Positions 61,484-64,000 of a stretch of DNA of 64,000 nt are shown in pieces; positions within the stretch are counted from its first letter, which is position 1; each line of letters begins with the position of its first letter. Source of the stretch: Mesorhizobium sp. LHD-90 (lineage in GTDB: Bacteria > Pseudomonadota > Alphaproteobacteria > Rhizobiales > Rhizobiaceae); the NCBI RefSeq assembly GCF_030929505.1, contig NZ_JAVFVV010000009.1, positions 186,001 to 250,000 on the forward strand, read 5' to 3'. The notes under the pieces are model-generated. The model had not been told where the DNA came from, ran no database searches, and saw nothing but the letters and a program-made list of their open reading frames with translations. The position numbers and the translations under genes are program-made.

Positions 61484-62353
61484 ATGACGATCTGGCAGCT
61501 TGCCCACGGACGACACCTCGACATCGGCGAAAAATCGATCCTGATGGGCATCCTCAATGTGACGCCGGACAGTTTTTCGGACGGGGGTGAATTCGACCGG
61601 CCGGAGCTGGCGATCGAGCAGGCGAAAAGGATGATCGGCGAGGGCGCGGCGATCGTCGACGTCGGCGGCGAGTCGACCAGGCCGAACGCCACGCCGGTGT
61701 CGCCTGAGCGGGAGCAGGCGCGCATTCTTCCGGTCATCGAGGCGCTGGCCGGAGAAGGGTTTTTGATCTCGGTCGACACCTACAGGGCCGAAACGGCGCG
61801 GCTGGCGGTGGCGGCCGGCGCCCACATCGTCAACGACGTGCACGGGCTGCAGCGCGAGCCGGACATCGCAAAAGTCGCGGCCGACACCGGGGCTGGGCTG
61901 GTCATCATGCATACCGGCCGCGACCGCGAAAAGCTGCCGGACCCGATCGAGGACCAGTTTGTTTTCCTGAAACGCTCGCTCGCGATCGCGGCGGCGGCGG
62001 GCATTGCGAACGACCGCATCGTGCTCGACCCCGGTTTCGGTTTCGCCAAGGACTATGAGGAGAACCTGCAAGTCATGGCGCGGTTCGGCGAGCTGAAAAC
62101 GCTGGGCTTTCCGTTGCTGGTCGGCACCTCGCGCAAGCGCATGATCCGCCATGTGGCCGGCGGCGACCGGTTGGCGCAGGACACCGGCACCGTTGCCACC
62201 AGCGTCATCCTGCGGATGAAGGGCGCGCTGATTTTCAGGGTGCACAATGTGGCGATGAACCGCGATGCGCTGGCATTTGCGGATGCGATGGTGGAGAGGG
62301 CCAGCCTTTCAGGTAAAGAAGAGGCGTCTCAGGTCGGGATAACCCGACCCTGA
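61484..62353 (+). CDS. folP: Dihydropteroate synthase
   Basis: A 289-residue folate-pathway enzyme that joins p-aminobenzoate to dihydropterin pyrophosphate. MGILNVTPDSFSDGG, IVDVGGESTRP, ISVDTYRAETARLAVAAGAHIVNDVHG, IVLDPGFGFAKD and LLVGTSRKRMI are all present and span the TIM barrel. ATG 61484 is preferred over 61460 because the protein starts just before the first strand. The last 14 residues after MVERA look non-native. A second copy of the preceding codons, ending MVERE-stop, lies at 62942-63103, so the current C-terminal tail probably arose at a recombination junction. The core motifs are intact and activity is expected. Confidence 0.95.
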   Translation: MTIWQLAHGRHLDIGEKSILMGILNVTPDSFSDGGEFDRPELAIEQAKRMIGEGAAIVDVGGESTRPNATPVSPEREQARILPVIEALAGEGFLISVDTYRAETARLAVAAGAHIVNDVHGLQREPDIAKVAADTGAGLVIMHTGRDREKLPDPIEDQFVFLKRSLAIAAAAGIANDRIVLDPGFGFAKDYEENLQVMARFGELKTLGFPLLVGTSRKRMIRHVAGGDRLAQDTGTVATSVILRMKGALIFRVHNVAMNRDALAFADAMVERASLSGKEEASQVGITRP

Positions 62354-62479
62354 AGAGTTGGTAGCAGGTGGAGATCAGCGGCCATCTCCAAAGCCGCTTT
62401 GATGTTCCCCAAGTTTTGCCGGCAGTCATGCTGCGACGATAGATGGCGACAATACCGCCAGAGATTCGCCTCCCGACTG

Positions 62480-62806
62480 TCAATCGGCGGGGGCGCCAAT
62501 TGTGCCGAGATAGGCTCCGTTCTCTTCGAACCGGCAATCGAAGCCGGTATCGCGGTCGTCGTTTTCGCTATCCACAGTGCCCAACACCAGAAGCTTTCCT
62601 CCACGTCGAATTGGCGGATCGGTCGTAATGTCCTCGGGCTGCACTTCAAATTTCGCCGCGACCGCCTTCTGACAAAAGATGGTCATTTCGCCCTCGGGAA
62701 CGATAGTTCCGAGGCGGGGTTCTTCTGCCGCGTTCCCGCTCCGAGCTACAACGCAGCCAACGATCGCAAGCGTTAGCAGCATGCCCTTCGAGTGATATGT
62801 CATCAT
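62480..62806 (-). CDS. Small putative lipoprotein of unknown function
   Basis: A 108-residue protein. The N-terminus has a hydrophobic segment ending in IVGC, a lipobox placing the lipidated Cys at 18. The mature part contains two further Cys residues (IFCQKAV and FDCRF) that could form a disulfide, and ends in ENGAYLGTI. I do not recognise a characterised family. It sits between folP and the displaced second copy of the folP 3' end, so it may be cargo of the recombined segment. Confidence 0.65.
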   Translation of the reverse strand: MMTYHSKGMLLTLAIVGCVVARSGNAAEEPRLGTIVPEGEMTIFCQKAVAAKFEVQPEDITTDPPIRRGGKLLVLGTVDSENDDRDTGFDCRFEENGAYLGTIGAPAD

Positions 62807-62941
62807 CGTATATCGCTCCTTGTTTCAAGACATGTCTTGAGCCTCAAGCTTGAAATTGCTTCGCGAAGCCGGGACAATGCCCAGCCGACGTTACTTGAGG
62901 GTGAGCTATTACGCTAGGAAATCTGTAATGATATTGTCCTT

Positions 62942-63103
62942 ATCCGCCACGTGGCCGGCGCCGATCGGCTGGCGCAGGATACCGGCACCGTCGCCACCAG
63001 CGTCATCCTGCGGATTAAGGGTGCGCTGATTTTCAAGGTGCACAATGTGGCGATGAACCGCGACGCGCTGGCCTTTGCGGATGCAATGGTGGAGAGGGAG
63101 TAA
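62942..63103 (+). pseudogene. Displaced 3' end of folP (second copy)
   Basis: Encodes a 53-residue fragment matching the end of FolP (IRHVAGADRLAQDTGTVATS onward) and ends in a stop after MVERE. Against folP codons at 62144-62299, 144 of 156 bases agree by my count. Nine of the 12 differences are silent. There is no start codon or ribosome site. The fragment looks like the original or an alternative folP end, displaced by about 800 nt. Confidence 0.85.
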
Positions 63104-63447
63104 GGCAGCTTTTGCGGATTGAGCCAGAGGCCAGGTTTGAGCCTCGAATGCTGACCGAGATTGTGTGAAACTCAAGTTGGACGCTACGCACAAAAATATC
63201 GTTCCTCGCAGGTCGCAGGCTTAGAACGTCCATGATTATCGAGCGCTACCGATAAAGGATTCGGATGGTGTCCTTTGCATGAGAGAAGCGTTTCCCTACA
63301 GTCTGGATTTAATGTCGATATTGCGCGGCAAGTAAGCCGTACACTGCGCCTATATCGCGGCGCTATATTTCTGCGTAACGGTTGCGCGCTTGCTTCCGCC
63401 GAGCCTTCCCGCCATGATCGCGTAGCGATCGACACCGGGAGGATGCG
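63104..63447. other. Intergenic region before the DUF1254 gene, no gene supported
   Basis: 344 nt without a credible frame on either strand. It lies between the folP fragment and the next gene and must hold that gene's promoter. No repeat or hairpin stands out. Confidence 0.6.
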
Positions 63448-64000
63448 ATGTGGCGACTGATCCTGGCTGCGGCGGCTCTCGTGATGGCTTCCGGGCTCCT
63501 ACACGCACAAGACTTTTCTCCCGCCGAACTGCAGAAGCGGGCCATCGAGCGCCGCGCCGTCGAGGCGGTCATCTGGGGCATGCCTGCGGTCAACTACGAT
63601 CTCATGTTGCGGGAGATGCTGACCAAGACCGAGGGCAAGGTGAACCAGGTCACATATTGGTCCCGTCCGGTCGACTGGCACAACCAGACGCTCACACCCA
63701 ATCCCGATGCGATCTATTTGATGATTTTCTTCGACACGAAGGAAGCGGGGCCGATCGTGATCGACGTTCCGCCGGCCGACGGAGGCTCGTTCGCCGCCAA
63801 TATCGACACCGTCTGGCAGATGCCACTCGAAGACGCGGGACCCTATGGCGCGGACAAGGGCGCTGGCGGCAAGTACCTGATTCTGCCGCCAGGCTATGAA
63901 GAGAGTGTGCCCGACGGATACATCGCCGTCCAATCCGAGACCTTCGCCGGTTATGCGCTGTTCCGCTCGAACCTCGCGAGTCATGGCGATGCGGACATCG
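63448..64000 (+). CDS. DUF1254 domain-containing secreted protein (3' end outside window)
   Basis: The frame runs off the right edge; at least 184 residues are visible. ATG 63448 has a GGGAGG ribosome site 5-10 nt upstream. The signal peptide is MWRLILAAAALVMASGLLHA with cleavage near QD. The mature start (LQKRAIERRAVEAVIWGMPAVNYDLML) and the segment TPNPDAIYLMIFFDTKEAGPIVIDVPPA are the usual DUF1254 opening. A DUF1214 domain commonly follows but lies outside. The function of the family is not firmly established. Confidence 0.88.
   Translation, partial: MWRLILAAAALVMASGLLHAQDFSPAELQKRAIERRAVEAVIWGMPAVNYDLMLREMLTKTEGKVNQVTYWSRPVDWHNQTLTPNPDAIYLMIFFDTKEAGPIVIDVPPADGGSFAANIDTVWQMPLEDAGPYGADKGAGGKYLILPPGYEESVPDGYIAVQSETFAGYALFRSNLASHGDADI

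Noticed and set aside
61200-61484. 94-aa minus-strand frame upstream of folP
   Set aside because: No ribosome site, signal peptide or recognisable domain; kept as intergenic.
62909-63193. 94-aa minus-strand frame across the folP fragment
   Set aside because: It is antisense to the folP-derived sequence, as shown by the same frame appearing opposite the real folP end.

Overview
The window looks like part of an alphaproteobacterial chromosome. The high GC content, GTG and TTG starts, ATGA-coupled operons, abundance of ABC importers with DeoR/LacI/GntR regulators, and long GC-rich intergenic palindromes suggest a Rhizobiales (Mesorhizobium/Phyllobacteriaceae-like) soil or plant-associated organism. 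This assignment comes from gene content and style, not from a marker-gene search. Almost everything is a set of catabolic modules for carbohydrates, polyols, sugar acids or organophosphates. No tRNA, rRNA, transposase or CRISPR array was seen.

Layout. (1) 1-1.9 kb: the end of a CoxE-like VWA protein and an amidohydrolase. (2) 2.1-10.7 kb: a sugar ABC importer on the minus strand, divergent from a catabolic operon on the plus strand (TIM-barrel protein, FGGY kinase, HAD phosphatase, DeoR repressor). (3) 11.0-18.3 kb: a complete Opp/Dpp-type importer under a second DeoR regulator. (4) 18.3-22.4 kb: a translationally coupled operon of two FAD oxidoreductases and a glycerol-kinase-like FGGY kinase. 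(5) 22.7-30.5 kb: class II aldolase, sn-glycerol-1-phosphate dehydrogenase homologue and phosphonate/phosphodiester hydrolase of the sulfatase superfamily, then a four-gene ABC importer. Both promoters carry the same palindrome. (6) 30.6-43.7 kb: a ribose-type ABC importer with SMP-30 lactonase, divergent from SDR, split transketolase and enolase-superfamily dehydratase genes. LacI and GntR regulators and a 2-hydroxyacid dehydrogenase follow. (7) 43.8-51.6 kb: GntR/FCD regulator, ABC binding protein and two permeases without an ATPase, acid-sugar dehydratase, 2-hydroxyacid dehydrogenase and HpcH/HpaI aldolase. (8) 51.6-57.4 kb, minus strand: an unusual 2-oxoacid-dehydrogenase-like operon with an E1alpha-E1beta-lipoyl fusion, an E2-like protein lacking the catalytic His, an Ldh_2 dehydrogenase and two SDR proteins lacking the catalytic Tyr. 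(9) 57.7-61.1 kb: amino-acid-type ABC importer without ATPase, and a Gfo/Idh/MocA oxidoreductase. (10) 61.5-64 kb: folP, a small lipoprotein, a displaced second copy of the folP 3' end, and the start of a DUF1254 protein.

How it works together. Each module pairs an importer with a short oxidation, dehydration, aldol-cleavage or kinase route and a local regulator. Operators can be read from the sequence for several modules: TGnTACCGGTAnCA (LacI-like), ATTGTAnnCAAT (GntR/FCD-like), ATGTTG-N6-CAACAT, and TATAAT-N3-ATTATA. The last occurs at two divergent regions about 21 kb apart. The most interesting candidates are the degenerate 2-oxoacid dehydrogenase operon (51.6-57.4 kb), the putative sn-glycerol-1-phosphate/phosphodiester cassette (22.7-30.5 kb), and the folP junction at 62-63 kb.
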